The notes under the pieces were generated by a model that did no database searches, had not been told where the DNA came from, and worked only from the letters and a program-made list of their open reading frames with translations. A program made the translations under genes and the position numbers. From an uncultured Oscillospiraceae bacterium (GTDB lineage: Bacteria > Bacillota > Clostridia > Oscillospirales > Ruminococcaceae), in the NCBI GenBank assembly GCA_910588145.1, contig CAJUPO010000006.1:1-64000 (forward strand): a stretch of 64,000 bases of DNA. The letters are read 5' to 3'. Of the stretch, positions 18,852 to 27,767 are shown piece by piece (the stretch's first letter is position 1; the number at the start of each line of letters is the position of its first letter).

Positions 18852-19583
18852 TCATTCAGTGGAACAAGCGCTTTCAATGTAAATCATTGTAAGCATAATA
18901 AAGATAAACGCCTGCATAAAACCTGAGAACAGGTCGAAATACAGCGACAATACAGCCGGTATACCGACGGTAAAAACCGGAACCGCAAGTCCGATAGCGT
19001 TTGAAAGCCCTGTAAGCGCAAAGTATACAAGACTTGTAATGATCATACCGCCCGCAACATTTCCGAAGTGACGGAACGACATAGAAACAGGAGTCGAAAC
19101 CTCGCTTACGATATTCAGCGGATTAATAAATTGCTTTAAATATCCGCCTATACCGCTTGTTTTGATTTTTGCAGTTTCAATCATAATAAAAGTCATTAAA
19201 GCCCAGCACAGCGTTGTACTGTAATCGGCTGTCACCGAACGGAGTCCGGCAAGGCTTACAAGACTTCCGAAAATTGAAGATGCAAAAAGCGCTGCAATAT
19301 AGGGTCCGAATGATTTGAATTTTTTACCCATGGTGTTTTTTATCAGGTTGTCTACCATACCTACAAGGTATTCAGCTATTATCTGACGCTTTTTTACCGG
19401 TTTTTTCTGCATATTGTGAGTCAGAAAAAGTACTAAAAGAGTCAGCGCTATAAGGATTGCCCAGCTTATAATAATTGTTTCAGTTACGTTTATACGGATA
19501 CCGAAAACATCAAAATGAAAAACAATCTTAGGACCGCCTATCTGAACCTCATGAGAACCGCTCAAAAATTCAGGAACCTTCAT
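18852..19583 (-). CDS. atpB: ATP synthase Fo subunit a
   Basis: The 243-residue membrane protein has five to six hydrophobic segments. The conserved RHFGNVAGGM, containing the essential arginine of the a subunit that faces the c-ring carboxylates, lies near residue 170. The late helix sequence includes GFMQAFIFIMLTMIY. It provides the ion half-channels. Its ATG overlaps the stop of the preceding atpI-like gene by four bases. Confidence 0.96.
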   Translation of the reverse strand: MKVPEFLSGSHEVQIGGPKIVFHFDVFGIRINVTETIIISWAILIALTLLVLFLTHNMQKKPVKKRQIIAEYLVGMVDNLIKNTMGKKFKSFGPYIAALFASSIFGSLVSLAGLRSVTADYSTTLCWALMTFIMIETAKIKTSGIGGYLKQFINPLNIVSEVSTPVSMSFRHFGNVAGGMIITSLVYFALTGLSNAIGLAVPVFTVGIPAVLSLYFDLFSGFMQAFIFIMLTMIYIESACSTE

Positions 19584-19969
19584 TTTACCTTCTTCTCCTT
19601 TCTGAAAAATGCTCCCGCTGTATAGATCAGCTTAGGATAAAAATACGGGATAACGGTGCATACAACACTTGCCGCTTTAGTTACCATTGCCAAAGCAATA
19701 ATAAATCCCGTAAGCATAAGGCGTATTATATACCCTGCAAACATCTTTTTAGAAGCGCCGCTGCCGTTGCCGTATCTGACTATCCTGTAAACAGATCTGT
19801 TCAGAAGGATTAAATTTATGATCATACCAAGCGTACCTGCTGCAAGTCCCGCAGCAGAATAAAAAACACGCCCAGTAATCATAACGGAAATTATGAATAC
19901 TGCTGTATCAAGAAAAAATGACCTTATAAGAATAAATCTTATCTCTTTTTTTAAATCTTCTCTTTCCAA
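19580..19969 (-). CDS. atpI: ATP synthase subunit I-like membrane protein
   Basis: This 129-residue protein has four predicted membrane helices and is the first gene of the atp operon, the usual place for AtpI, a helper in c-ring assembly. Sequence conservation in this family is low, so the call rests on position, size and topology. The start is TTG at 19969, with GGAGG seven bases upstream; no ATG fits. A promoter lies about 80 bp upstream. Confidence 0.75.
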   Translation of the reverse strand: MEREDLKKEIRFILIRSFFLDTAVFIISVMITGRVFYSAAGLAAGTLGMIINLILLNRSVYRIVRYGNGSGASKKMFAGYIIRLMLTGFIIALAMVTKAASVVCTVIPYFYPKLIYTAGAFFRKEKKVK

Positions 19970-20049
19970 GCGGAATCCTCCGTTTTAAAGGCATAAAAAC
20001 CAAAGGTTTCTAACAGTTAAAAAACAGCCTGCCTTAAATTTATATAAAT

Positions 20050-20077
20050 ATTATACCATAACTGAGAAAAAAATCAA
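20050..20077 (-). promoter_or_regulatory. Promoter of the atp operon
   Basis: On the minus strand TTGATT (20072-20077) and TATAAT (20050-20055) lie 16 bp apart, about 80 bp before the atpI start. Confidence 0.75.
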
Positions 20078-20166
20078 TTACTTTTTCTTTTAATTTACTT
20101 TTATTTATAAAACACTTTGTTTTTTATTTTTTATAACGCCGAAAACAAATATAAAAAAGCATAATT

Positions 20167-20197
20167 AAAGGGCCACGGTAAAAATCCATGACCCTTT
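20167..20197 (-). terminator. Terminator after sigG
   Basis: An AAAGGG/CCCTTT stem, extended by CA/TG and GG/CC pairs with two mismatches, lies four bases after the sigG stop. Confidence 0.7.
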
Positions 20198-20201
20198 TAT
20201 T

Positions 20202-20975
20202 CTAAATCTGTCCTTTAACTTTCATCAAAGCGCCTTTTTCAAGCCTTGATACCTGCGCCTGAGAAATACCGATCTCATTTGCGACTTCAACTTGAGTTTT
20301 TCCTTGAAAAAAACGCCTGTAAAGTATATTCTTTTCACGTGGGTGAAGCGCCTTTATAGCCTCTCTAAGAGAGATTTCGTCAAGCCAGTTGTCAACATCG
20401 TTCTTATCTCCTATCTGATCGAGAACATAAAGAGTATCCCCCGAATCAGAATAAACCGGCTCGTAAAGTGAAACCGGATCGCTGACACTCTCAAGAGCCA
20501 TTACAACATCGCACTTGCTTGCACCTATTTTTTTAGCAACCTCTTCAATAGTTGGTTCTTTCTGATTATCAGTCGTAAGCTGCTCCTTTGCCTGCATAGC
20601 CTTATACGCAAGATCCCTCATAGAACGGCTTACTTTAATATGGTTATAATCCCTCAAGAAACGGCGCAGTTCACCGGCGATCATAGGTACACAGTAGGTT
20701 GAGAACCTAACTTCCTTTGAAAGATCAAAATTGTTGATTGCTTTTATCAGCCCCACAACACCTATCTGAAAAAGATCGTCAACATCCTCTCCCCTGTTAG
20801 TAAATTTCTGAATTACACTTAAAACCAGCCTTAGATTGCCGTTAATAAGCTTATCCTTTGCCTCTTTGCTTCCCGTTGCCTGATATTCCTTCAGAAGAGC
20901 TATCTTTTCGCTTTCCTTCAAAACTGTCAGCTTAGATGTATTAATCCCTGATATAACAACCTTATTATACGCCAC
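20202..20975 (-). CDS. sigG: RNA polymerase sporulation sigma factor SigG
   Basis: The 257-residue late forespore sigma factor retains the near-invariant N-terminus NKVVISGINTSKL. It has region 2 core text DLFQIGVVGLIKAINNFD and a region 4 helix-turn-helix QVEVANEIGISQAQVSRLEK. SigG acts in the forespore after engulfment. The start is ambiguous: GTG at 20975 has AGGTGG seven bases upstream, while TTG at 20981 is nearer to it. Its position directly after sigE is the standard clostridial and bacillar order. Confidence 0.96.
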   Translation of the reverse strand: MAYNKVVISGINTSKLTVLKESEKIALLKEYQATGSKEAKDKLINGNLRLVLSVIQKFTNRGEDVDDLFQIGVVGLIKAINNFDLSKEVRFSTYCVPMIAGELRRFLRDYNHIKVSRSMRDLAYKAMQAKEQLTTDNQKEPTIEEVAKKIGASKCDVVMALESVSDPVSLYEPVYSDSGDTLYVLDQIGDKNDVDNWLDEISLREAIKALHPREKNILYRRFFQGKTQVEVANEIGISQAQVSRLEKGALMKVKGQI

Positions 20976-21043
20976 AGCCAAGCCACCTCACAATATATTT
21001 TATACTGTAAGTATTGGCGTATAAACAAAGTTAATACAATATA

Positions 21044-21748
21044 TTAAAATTTTTCCATTTCAATTTTAAGGCGCTTAATAATTTTCTTTTCGAGTCTTGA
21101 TATATAAGACTGAGATATACCGATTATGTCTGCAACCTCTTTCTGTGTTTTTTCCTTGCCGTCAACAAGTCCGAATCTCATCTGCATTATCTGTTTTTCT
21201 CTGCCGTTTAAAGATTCCACAGCTTCCCTTAGCATATCCTTTTCGGCTTCCGATTCAATCCCCTTATTTACCACGTCCTCGTCTGTACCGAGAACGTCTG
21301 AAAGAAGCAGTTCATTTCCGTCCCAGTCAATATTAAGAGGCTCGTCAATAGATATTTCATTCCTGTACTGCGAGGACTTTCTCAGAAACATCAGTATCTC
21401 ATTTTCTATGCATCGTGACGCATAGGTTGCAAGCTTTATGTTTCTGTCAGGCTTAAATGTATTTACTGCTTTGATAAGCCCTATTGTTCCGATAGAAACA
21501 AGATCCTCGATCCCTGTTCCGGAAGACTCAAATTTTCTGGCAATATAAACCACCAGTCTAAGATTATGTACAATAAGCTTTTCTCTTGCAGATTCGCTTC
21601 CGCTTTCCAGTCCGGCAAAGGTCTGGGATTCTTCATCCTTTGTCAGAGGCGGCGGCAGGGTATCAGGACCATTAATATAATCCACTCGTCCTCCGCCGAT
21701 TTTCTCAATGAGCTTCAGAACCATAATATAAATTTTCTGACCTATCAT
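21044..21748 (-). CDS. sigE: RNA polymerase sporulation sigma factor SigE (pro-protein)
   Basis: The 234-residue mother-cell sigma factor has a short N-terminal pro-sequence ([13 protein letters not shown]) of the kind removed by SpoIIGA. Region 2 reads [17 protein letters not shown] and the region 4 [29 protein letters not shown] is eight bases before ATG 21748; a GTG two codons earlier is less favoured. The gene follows spoIIGA, its processing protease, by 16 bp. Confidence 0.97.
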   Translation of the reverse strand: MIGQKIYIMVLKLIEKIGGGRVDYINGPDTLPPPLTKDEESQTFAGLESGSESAREKLIVHNLRLVVYIARKFESSGTGIEDLVSIGTIGLIKAVNTFKPDRNIKLATYASRCIENEILMFLRKSSQYRNEISIDEPLNIDWDGNELLLSDVLGTDEDVVNKGIESEAEKDMLREAVESLNGREKQIMQMRFGLVDGKEKTQKEVADIIGISQSYISRLEKKIIKRLKIEMEKF

Positions 21749-21764
21749 AAACACATTCCTTTCC

Positions 21765-22607
21765 TTAAATTAAAAGTCCCGGATTAAAAATTGCAGGTGT
21801 TTCCCTGGAATTTATCCCGATAAGAGCGTCAACTCTTTTTTTTCTGTCAGATTCATTATCGCATATCAGTATTTCATCAGGGGTAAAAACAGGAATCATT
21901 CCTGTATTACCGATTGTTGTATATGGAACAAGACGGTATCCTACCGCACATATTTCCTCAGGCTTCATATTAGAAAAATCAAGCCTGCATAAGTCCTGTT
22001 TGATGTTTATAATTTTTTCTTTTCCGCATACTATTACTGGTTTTCCGCTGAATGCGTCCACCAGCGAATTTCCAGTATCAGGAATAGCGTCAACGGATAT
22101 TACAGAACTCCCATATTTTATAACAACATGATAACTATGAGAAATATCACATCCCCTGTCGAGAAAATAGCGCAGAGCTGATACTGCTATATATGCAAGA
22201 GCAGTAAAAAATACAAGACTCAATAGAGAAAAATCAATATAAAAATAGCTATTGTTGAATGCCATAAACGACGGCTCAAAGATTTCATACATCAGCATTA
22301 CAAATCCGCCGAAAACAAAGTTTACTATGTAAAAATAAATAACAAGTTTTGCAGTATGTTTCTTATCCTTTATACCAAAAGCCATAATTACAATAATTAC
22401 TGCCGCCGCAAGCTTTATCCCGAGATTAAGTAATGCTCCTGTTTCAGGAAGAAAAATTGTAAGCGAAAAAAAACTTCCCACAAAAGATGAAATTGCGCAC
22501 CGTAAGGTTTTAACCGGCGTATGCGTAAGTTTTCCCGTACCTTTTATAAGAAAATAATTTACATATATATTTAGAACAATAAGAACATCAAGATATATAC
22601 ACTTCAT
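21765..22607 (-). CDS. spoIIGA: Sigma-E processing peptidase SpoIIGA
   Basis: The 280-residue protein has five hydrophobic helices in the first half and an aspartic-protease-like C-terminal domain with PDTGNSLVD near residue 175, the single active aspartate motif. It cleaves pro-SigE in the mother cell after a signal from the forespore. ATG 22607 has a GGTG site and gives the usual [13 protein letters not shown] start. Its promoter has a 22-bp spacer. Confidence 0.95.
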   Translation of the reverse strand: MKCIYLDVLIVLNIYVNYFLIKGTGKLTHTPVKTLRCAISSFVGSFFSLTIFLPETGALLNLGIKLAAAVIIVIMAFGIKDKKHTAKLVIYFYIVNFVFGGFVMLMYEIFEPSFMAFNNSYFYIDFSLLSLVFFTALAYIAVSALRYFLDRGCDISHSYHVVIKYGSSVISVDAIPDTGNSLVDAFSGKPVIVCGKEKIINIKQDLCRLDFSNMKPEEICAVGYRLVPYTTIGNTGMIPVFTPDEILICDNESDRKKRVDALIGINSRETPAIFNPGLLI

Positions 22608-22638
22608 TATTTCACCGCCTGCCAATATGTATGTTTAT

Positions 22639-22672
22639 ATTATAAGACAACATACGGTGAATTTTATGTCAT
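22639..22672 (-). promoter_or_regulatory. spoIIG promoter with 22-bp spacer
   Basis: On the minus strand ATGACA (22667-22672) and a perfect TATAAT (22639-22644) are 22 bp apart. The best 17-bp-spaced alternative is ATAAAA, which is poor. The Bacillus subtilis spoIIG promoter is known for the same long spacing and for needing phosphorylated Spo0A. Two weak 0A-box-like heptamers (5 of 7 bases), TGACATA and TGTCTTA, overlap this region. Confidence 0.6.
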
Positions 22673-22728
22673 TTTATGTACCTATAAATCTGCGCCGCTT
22701 AAGCTTTAAGGAAACTGCAAAAAATAAA

Positions 22729-22757
22729 AGAACCTGAGAATGTATTTCTCAGGTTCT
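22729..22757 (-). terminator. Terminator after the M18 aminopeptidase gene
   Basis: AGAACCTGAGAA pairs with TTCTCAGGTTCT around a 5-nt loop, a 12-bp perfect stem followed on the minus strand by a T-rich run. Confidence 0.9.
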
Positions 22758-22769
22758 ATATCTTCATAT

Positions 22770-24176
22770 TTACTTTTCATTAATAAAAGCTTCAAATGCT
22801 CTGAAAGTCATATAAACATCAATTTTTGAAACTGTTTCAAACGGAGCGTGCATAGAAAGTACCGGAACACCTACATCGATTGTATCTACATTAAGATTAG
22901 CAATATACGCCGCAACTGTTCCGCCGCCGCCCATATCAACCTTACCGAGTTCACCTGTCTGCCAAATAACATTATTTCTATCCAAAAGACTGCGAACCTT
23001 GCCGACAAATTCAGCAGAAGCGTCAGACGTTCCCGCCTTGCCTCTTGAGCCTGTAAATTTTGTTACAACAACGCCGTAATTTATAAATGCGCAGTTTCTT
23101 CTGTCCATAACATCCGGGAAAGTCGGATCAAACGCCGCATTTACATCAGCTGACATACACTGTGAATTTGATAGAACGGTTCTTCCCTCTGCTCCGAATT
23201 CAGCCGCAATATCAGCTATAAAATACTTAAGATATGCTGACTGAAGTCCTGTATTACCATCGCTTCCCGTTTCTTCCTTATCAGTCAGAATAGTCACAGA
23301 GGTATATTTCGGATTTTCACATTCAGCGGCAGCCATAAGGGCTGTATAAGCGCAGACTCTGTCATCATGACCGTATGAACCTATCAGGCTTCTGTCAAAT
23401 CCGACGTCTTTAGCCTTAAATGCCGGAACAGCTTCAAGCTCAGCAGAAAGAAAATCACTTTCGGTAATTCCGTATTTATTGTACAGTATATTAAGAATAT
23501 TCAGCTTAACAGCTTCACTTAAATCATCTTCCTTAAAAGGACGTGAACCTATAACAATATTAAGCTCTTCACCCTTGATTCCCTGTGCAAGATTTCGTTT
23601 CATCTGATCAGCCGCAAGATGAGGCAAAAGGTCATTTACGCAGAAAACCGGATCGTTTTCGTCTTCACCGATTTTAACATTTACCTTACTGCCGTCAGCC
23701 TTAATAATCACACCATGCAGTGCAAGAGGGATCACTGTCCACTGATATTTTTTTATTCCTCCGTAATAATGCGTCTTAAAAAGCGCCATTTCGGTATCCT
23801 CATAAACAGGACACTGCTTTAAATCAAGTCTTGGTGAGTCGATGTGAGCGGCACAAAGCCTTACGCCATTTCTTATGTCCTCTGTACCGATAACAGCCAT
23901 TATAATAGCTTTGCCTCTGTTATTAACATAGACCTTATCACCTGGCTTCAGTCCCATACCAGGTCTGAATTCCTTAAAGCCTTTCTTTTCAATAAGATCT
24001 AAAGCATAGTCAACAGCTTCACGCTCAGTTTTAGCAGCGTCAAGAAAAACCTTATACTGCTCGCAAAATTCATCACATCTTGTTATTTCCGCTTCATCAA
24101 GCCTTAGTACCGCATTCTTTCTTTTAGGCATCAGCAGTTCTTTCAGCTTTCCTCCGTTTGTTGTTTCTTTGCTCAT
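22770..24176 (-). CDS. M18 family zinc aminopeptidase
   Basis: The 468-residue protein belongs to peptidase family M18, cytoplasmic di-zinc aminopeptidases that remove acidic or hydrophobic N-terminal residues. Zinc-ligand segments visible are AAHIDSPRLD (first histidine), DKEETGSDGN (catalytic and metal acidic residues) and LSMHAPFE near the C-terminus. The GGGGTVAAY segment lies near residue 413. GGAGG precedes the ATG. It is the last gene of the prfA operon. Confidence 0.92.
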   Translation of the reverse strand: MSKETTNGGKLKELLMPKRKNAVLRLDEAEITRCDEFCEQYKVFLDAAKTEREAVDYALDLIEKKGFKEFRPGMGLKPGDKVYVNNRGKAIIMAVIGTEDIRNGVRLCAAHIDSPRLDLKQCPVYEDTEMALFKTHYYGGIKKYQWTVIPLALHGVIIKADGSKVNVKIGEDENDPVFCVNDLLPHLAADQMKRNLAQGIKGEELNIVIGSRPFKEDDLSEAVKLNILNILYNKYGITESDFLSAELEAVPAFKAKDVGFDRSLIGSYGHDDRVCAYTALMAAAECENPKYTSVTILTDKEETGSDGNTGLQSAYLKYFIADIAAEFGAEGRTVLSNSQCMSADVNAAFDPTFPDVMDRRNCAFINYGVVVTKFTGSRGKAGTSDASAEFVGKVRSLLDRNNVIWQTGELGKVDMGGGGTVAAYIANLNVDTIDVGVPVLSMHAPFETVSKIDVYMTFRAFEAFINEK

Positions 24177-24192
24177 ACAAAAATTCCTCCAT

Positions 24193-24807
24193 TCAGCAAT
24201 TATATTTATTATTATAATAATCCTTTATTTTATCCGAAACTTCCTTTGCAACATAATAAAGATTTAATGCGTCGCTGTTATTTTTTATTATAAAATCGGA
24301 ATTATTGCGGAAAAATTCTTCTTCAAGCTGTGAATTCATACGGTTAACAGCTTCCTCCTCAGTAATTCCGTCTCTTTCCATAATCCTTGCCTTTCTTAAA
24401 TCATCCCTTGAAATGACTGAAATGATAAGTTCACAAAAATCATCTGCACGGCTCTCGAAAAGCGTAGGTGCATCAAGTAAAATAAGCTTTCTTCCCTCGC
24501 TGGAAAACCGTTTTATAGTTCTTAGAATTTCAGAAGTAATATAAGGATATGTAATTGAATTTAAAATTTCAAGCTGAGATTTATCGGTAAAAACCATAGA
24601 CGCTAACTTTTTTCTATCCAAAGTTCCGTCAATGCTTATAACATCAGAACCGAAAAAGTCCCTTATGTCTTCAAGACACGGCTTTCCTTTTTCAACAACC
24701 TTTCTGGCAATCATATCAGCATTTATAACAGAAAAACCATTACTGCTGAAAACATCACATACAGTAGTTTTTCCGGAACCGGTCTGTCCTGTAAGACCGA
24801 CAACCAT
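24193..24807 (-). CDS. coaE: Dephospho-CoA kinase
   Basis: The 204-residue kinase carries out the last step of coenzyme A synthesis, ATP-dependent phosphorylation of the 3' ribose hydroxyl. It has the P-loop GLTGQTGSGKTT at the N-terminus, DADMIARK-like text (NADMIARKVVEKG) and a lid region with RKARIMERDG. I prefer ATG 24807 because it starts the family sequence; an ATG at 24828 overlapping the previous gene would add seven residues. Neither start has ideal Shine-Dalgarno spacing. Confidence 0.93.
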   Translation of the reverse strand: MVVGLTGQTGSGKTTVCDVFSSNGFSVINADMIARKVVEKGKPCLEDIRDFFGSDVISIDGTLDRKKLASMVFTDKSQLEILNSITYPYITSEILRTIKRFSSEGRKLILLDAPTLFESRADDFCELIISVISRDDLRKARIMERDGITEEEAVNRMNSQLEEEFFRNNSDFIIKNNSDALNLYYVAKEVSDKIKDYYNNKYNC

Positions 24808-24824
24808 TACCCCTTCCAGACTGT

Positions 24825-25841
24825 TCATATCCTTATCACCTCAAATCCCGACGCCCTTAAAAGGCGGTTATATACTGCAAGCCCTACGCCGTCAGCAGAA
24901 GGCGCTCTGACAAGTACAGTTTCAGCATGAAGCTTATCTGCTTCCCTAAGCCTTGAAAAAACCAAATGAGCCTGTTCATCACTGCCGGAGCCATATTTCA
25001 TAAATTTGCAGGGAATCTTGCTTATATCGTCATTATCAAAGATAAGACAATAGGTTGATTCCTTATCGTATTTTTCTGCAAGCCGGCAGAATGATTCAAA
25101 ATTCCCTTCAACCAAAACAACATTTGCCTCAGGAGAATAGTGCTTGTATTTCATTCCCGGTGATGGCGCAGTTCTATCGGAATCAAGTTCATTTAAGATT
25201 GCTTCATCAACAATAACTTTTTCAGCTGCTTTCTCAAGCATTTGTTTTGTCACTGAACCCGGTCTTAATATTCTTACGGTCTTTTCATCATCAAAGGAAA
25301 TAACAGTTGATTCTACTCCGAATCGACTTTCGCCCCCGTCGATCACCGCAGGGATAATCCCATTCATATCACACATTACATGATGTGCGGAAGTAGGGCT
25401 CGGATAGCCCGAGCGATTTGCCGATGGTGCGGCAATAGGTCCTGCAAGCTGTATAAGCTTTCTCATAATTTTATGAGAAGGCATTCTTATTCCCACCGTA
25501 TCCAGACCGCCGGAAGTTTCATATGGGATTATACTTTTTTTGGAAACAATCATAGTAAGCGGTCCCGGCCAAAATTTTTCAGCAAGTCTAAAAAAAATTT
25601 CCGGAACATCATGAGCTATCAAGCTTACAGTATCTATATCATATATATGCACAATAAGCGGATTATCTCCCGGACGTCCCTTAGCCTCAAAAATCTTTTT
25701 AACAGCATGCGGATTAAGAGCGTCTGCTCCCAGACCGTATACTGTTTCAGTCGGGATACCCACTGTTTTTCCCTGTTTTATAAGCTCTGCGGCATATCTG
25801 ATATTCTCATCAGAAGCCTCGAGCAGAACGGTATTTTCCAT
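24825..25841 (-). CDS. L-threonylcarbamoyladenylate synthase (Sua5/YwlC type)
   Basis: The 338-residue protein has an N-terminal YrdC domain with IPTETVYGLGADA, KGRPGDNPL and PSANRSGYPSPT (roughly residues 10-200). A C-terminal Sua5 domain (about 215-338) follows. It makes threonylcarbamoyl-AMP for the t6A modification at position 37 of ANN-decoding tRNAs. ATG 25841 overlaps the end of prfA by reading TAAAATG, implying coupling; the longer frame inside prfA is rejected. Placement directly behind prfA is a widespread arrangement. Confidence 0.95.
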   Translation of the reverse strand: MENTVLLEASDENIRYAAELIKQGKTVGIPTETVYGLGADALNPHAVKKIFEAKGRPGDNPLIVHIYDIDTVSLIAHDVPEIFFRLAEKFWPGPLTMIVSKKSIIPYETSGGLDTVGIRMPSHKIMRKLIQLAGPIAAPSANRSGYPSPTSAHHVMCDMNGIIPAVIDGGESRFGVESTVISFDDEKTVRILRPGSVTKQMLEKAAEKVIVDEAILNELDSDRTAPSPGMKYKHYSPEANVVLVEGNFESFCRLAEKYDKESTYCLIFDNDDISKIPCKFMKYGSGSDEQAHLVFSRLREADKLHAETVLVRAPSADGVGLAVYNRLLRASGFEVIRI

Positions 25842-25842
25842 T

Positions 25843-26919
25843 TTACTGATTTTGCTGCATAGCAAGCTTAGCCGCCTGATCGGCTGTAGCAAGAGCATCC
25901 AGCACTTCCTCCAAATTTCCGTTTAATATTTCCTCAAGCCTATAAATAGTCAGCCCGATTCTGTGATCAGTCAGCCGTCCCTGAGGATAGTTATATGTCC
26001 TGATTCGCTCGGAACGATCCCCTGTTCCGACCTGCATCTTTCTCTCAGAAGCTATTTTATCATTCTGTTCCCTAAGCAGTTCTTCATATAACCTTGAACG
26101 AAGAATCTTCATAGCCTTGTCCTTATTTTTATACTGACTTCGTTCATCCTGGCATTCTACAACCATTCCCGTTGGAAGATGTGTAATTCTTACAGCCGAT
26201 TCGGTTTTATTTATATGCTGACCGCCGGCGCCGCTGGCTCTGAAAACATCTATCTTGAGATCTGAAGGATTAATTTCAAGTTCAACCTCATCAGCTTCAA
26301 CGAGCACTGCAACCGTTACAGTTGAAGTATGGATTCTTCCCTGAGATTCAGTTTCCGGCACACGCTGAACTCGGTGCACGCCGCTCTCGTATTTAAGACG
26401 TGAATATGCGCCCTCTCCCTCAACGGAAAAGCTTATTTCCTTGTATCCTCCAAGCTCCGTCTGATTTGCACTGAGCACCTCCTGCTTCCAGCCGCGGCTC
26501 TCGGCGTACATGGTATACATTCTGTACAAAGAATTTGCAAAAAGCGCTGCTTCCTCTCCGCCTGCGCCTCCTCTGATTTCGATAATAACATTTTTATCAT
26601 CATCCGGGTCCTTTGGAAGAAGTAATATTTTCAGTTCCTCAAAGCATTGCTCCATCTTATCCTTGGATTCCTTATATTCCATCTGCACCATTTCACGGAA
26701 TTCCTTTTCAAGTCCGCCGGCTTCAAGCATTTCTTTAGCCTCGCTGTAATTTTTCTCAGCGCAGATGTATTCTTTATATTTTTCCATAATAGGGGTCAGA
26801 TTTTTAAATTCCTTCATAAATTCTGCAAACTTTTTTTGATTATCAGCAATTCCCGGCTCTGAGAGCTTATGACTGAGTTCATTATATCTCTGCTCCATAA
26901 GTTTTACTTTTTCAATCAT
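25843..26919 (-). CDS. prfA: Peptide chain release factor 1
   Basis: The 358-residue class I release factor reads UAA and UAG. The peptidyl-tRNA hydrolysis motif GGQ stands in [15 protein letters not shown] near residue 228. The codon-recognition domain includes PETESQGR, with the P-x-T type tripeptide (PET) in place of the common PAT. AAGGTGG is upstream of the ATG. No prmC methylase gene, often adjacent, is seen here. Confidence 0.97.
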   Translation of the reverse strand: MIEKVKLMEQRYNELSHKLSEPGIADNQKKFAEFMKEFKNLTPIMEKYKEYICAEKNYSEAKEMLEAGGLEKEFREMVQMEYKESKDKMEQCFEELKILLLPKDPDDDKNVIIEIRGGAGGEEAALFANSLYRMYTMYAESRGWKQEVLSANQTELGGYKEISFSVEGEGAYSRLKYESGVHRVQRVPETESQGRIHTSTVTVAVLVEADEVELEINPSDLKIDVFRASGAGGQHINKTESAVRITHLPTGMVVECQDERSQYKNKDKAMKILRSRLYEELLREQNDKIASERKMQVGTGDRSERIRTYNYPQGRLTDHRIGLTIYRLEEILNGNLEEVLDALATADQAAKLAMQQNQ

Positions 26920-26941
26920 TATTTATCCACCTTAAAGAAAA

Positions 26942-27133
26942 TTATACGTCATCCGAAGAACGGACTATTTTTTTTATGTTCTTTTCAATTTTATTTCTTG
27001 GCACCATAAATTCTCGGGAACATTTTACGCATTTCAATTTAAAATCCATTCCCGATCTCTTTACAAGCATTTCATTGCAGCCGCAGGGATGCGGCTTTTT
27101 CATTATTAGTATATCATCCGGTCTGACATCCAT
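26942..27133 (-). CDS. DUF951 family small protein
   Basis: This 63-residue protein has the family text MKKPHPCG near residue 11 and KCVKCSREFMVPRNKIEKNIKKI toward the end. The cysteines C17/C19 and C36/C39-like pairs could bind zinc, but one is in a CGCN arrangement. It has a strong GGGGGAG ribosome site. It is the first gene of the prfA operon, 22 bp upstream of prfA. The function of the family is not established. Confidence 0.88.
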   Translation of the reverse strand: MDVRPDDILIMKKPHPCGCNEMLVKRSGMDFKLKCVKCSREFMVPRNKIEKNIKKIVRSSDDV

Positions 27134-27180
27134 ATCTGCTCCCCCAATCGCATTTTCACAGATAAAACAAATTACTTTCT

Positions 27181-27209
27181 ATTATAACCTATTTTTTTGA
27201 TATAGGCAA
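27181..27209 (-). promoter_or_regulatory. Promoter of the DUF951-prfA operon
   Basis: TTGCCT (27204-27209) and a perfect TATAAT (27181-27186) lie 17 bp apart on the minus strand, about 48 bp before the first gene. Confidence 0.75.
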
Positions 27210-27271
27210 TATTTTCTTTAAATATTTTCGTTTTTTTATAGAAAAATAATAAAAAAGCAAAGGAGAATTTT

Positions 27272-27658
27272 ATGTTTTCAAGAATTTCATGTGAATTTGA
27301 AATGGTTGAGTTTGCCGAATCTGCTGCAAAACGAATTGAAGATACGGTAGACGGACCTAAAAAAATAAGAATAATTCCTAAAAGAAATAAATATAAATCA
27401 TCATACAACTCAAACGAAATACCCTCGGAAAATAATGAATTATTTGTTCTTCTCCCGGCAGCCGTAACAAGCTACAATTATATTACAGGACAAATAACCC
27501 GTCCTGTTGATAAATCAAAATACAAAGAACCGCTTCTTACAAATGCAGCAATCCTCGAAGTCACTTTTGAACAGGAGCGCCGCCATGAAGTAAGCCAAAT
27601 ATTGACTTCATCCGGCGGATACGATATGCACACTTGCGTAAACTCAAAATTGCGGTAA
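27272..27658 (+). CDS. Hypothetical protein of 128 residues
   Basis: I do not recognise this protein. It is preceded by AAAGGAG seven bases before the ATG and has the local codon style, so it looks like a real gene. It shows no signal peptide or membrane helix. Residues 25-45 are strongly basic (Lys and Arg rich: KKIRIIPKRNKYK), and the C-terminal third is mixed alpha/beta-like with EQERRHEV. It stands alone on the plus strand, divergent from the prfA operon and upstream of an S1-domain protein. Confidence 0.7.
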   Translation: MFSRISCEFEMVEFAESAAKRIEDTVDGPKKIRIIPKRNKYKSSYNSNEIPSENNELFVLLPAAVTSYNYITGQITRPVDKSKYKEPLLTNAAILEVTFEQERRHEVSQILTSSGGYDMHTCVNSKLR

Positions 27659-27682
27659 TATAAAATATCCTGACTGCATACT

Positions 27683-27732
27683 ATTTTACAGAAGGTTTTA
27701 ACCCCTCCCGTTTTATCGGGAGGATGTAAAAT
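27683..27732. repeat. Nested inverted repeat upstream of the S1-domain gene
   Basis: An inner stem CCTCCCG/CGGGAGG (27704-27710 with 27717-27723, 6-nt loop) lies inside an outer repeat ATTTTACA/TGTAAAAT (27683-27690 with 27725-27732). No T-tract follows on either strand, so it is not an ordinary terminator. It ends 35 bp before the next start codon and may be an mRNA leader structure. Confidence 0.6.
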
Positions 27733-27767
27733 AAACAGATTCATAAGAATCGGAAAGGCAAGGAAAA

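Noticed and set aside
20982..21043. Forespore sigma promoter between sigE and sigG
   Set aside because: Only a loose match to the sigma-F/G pattern could be found, not better than chance in AT-rich DNA.
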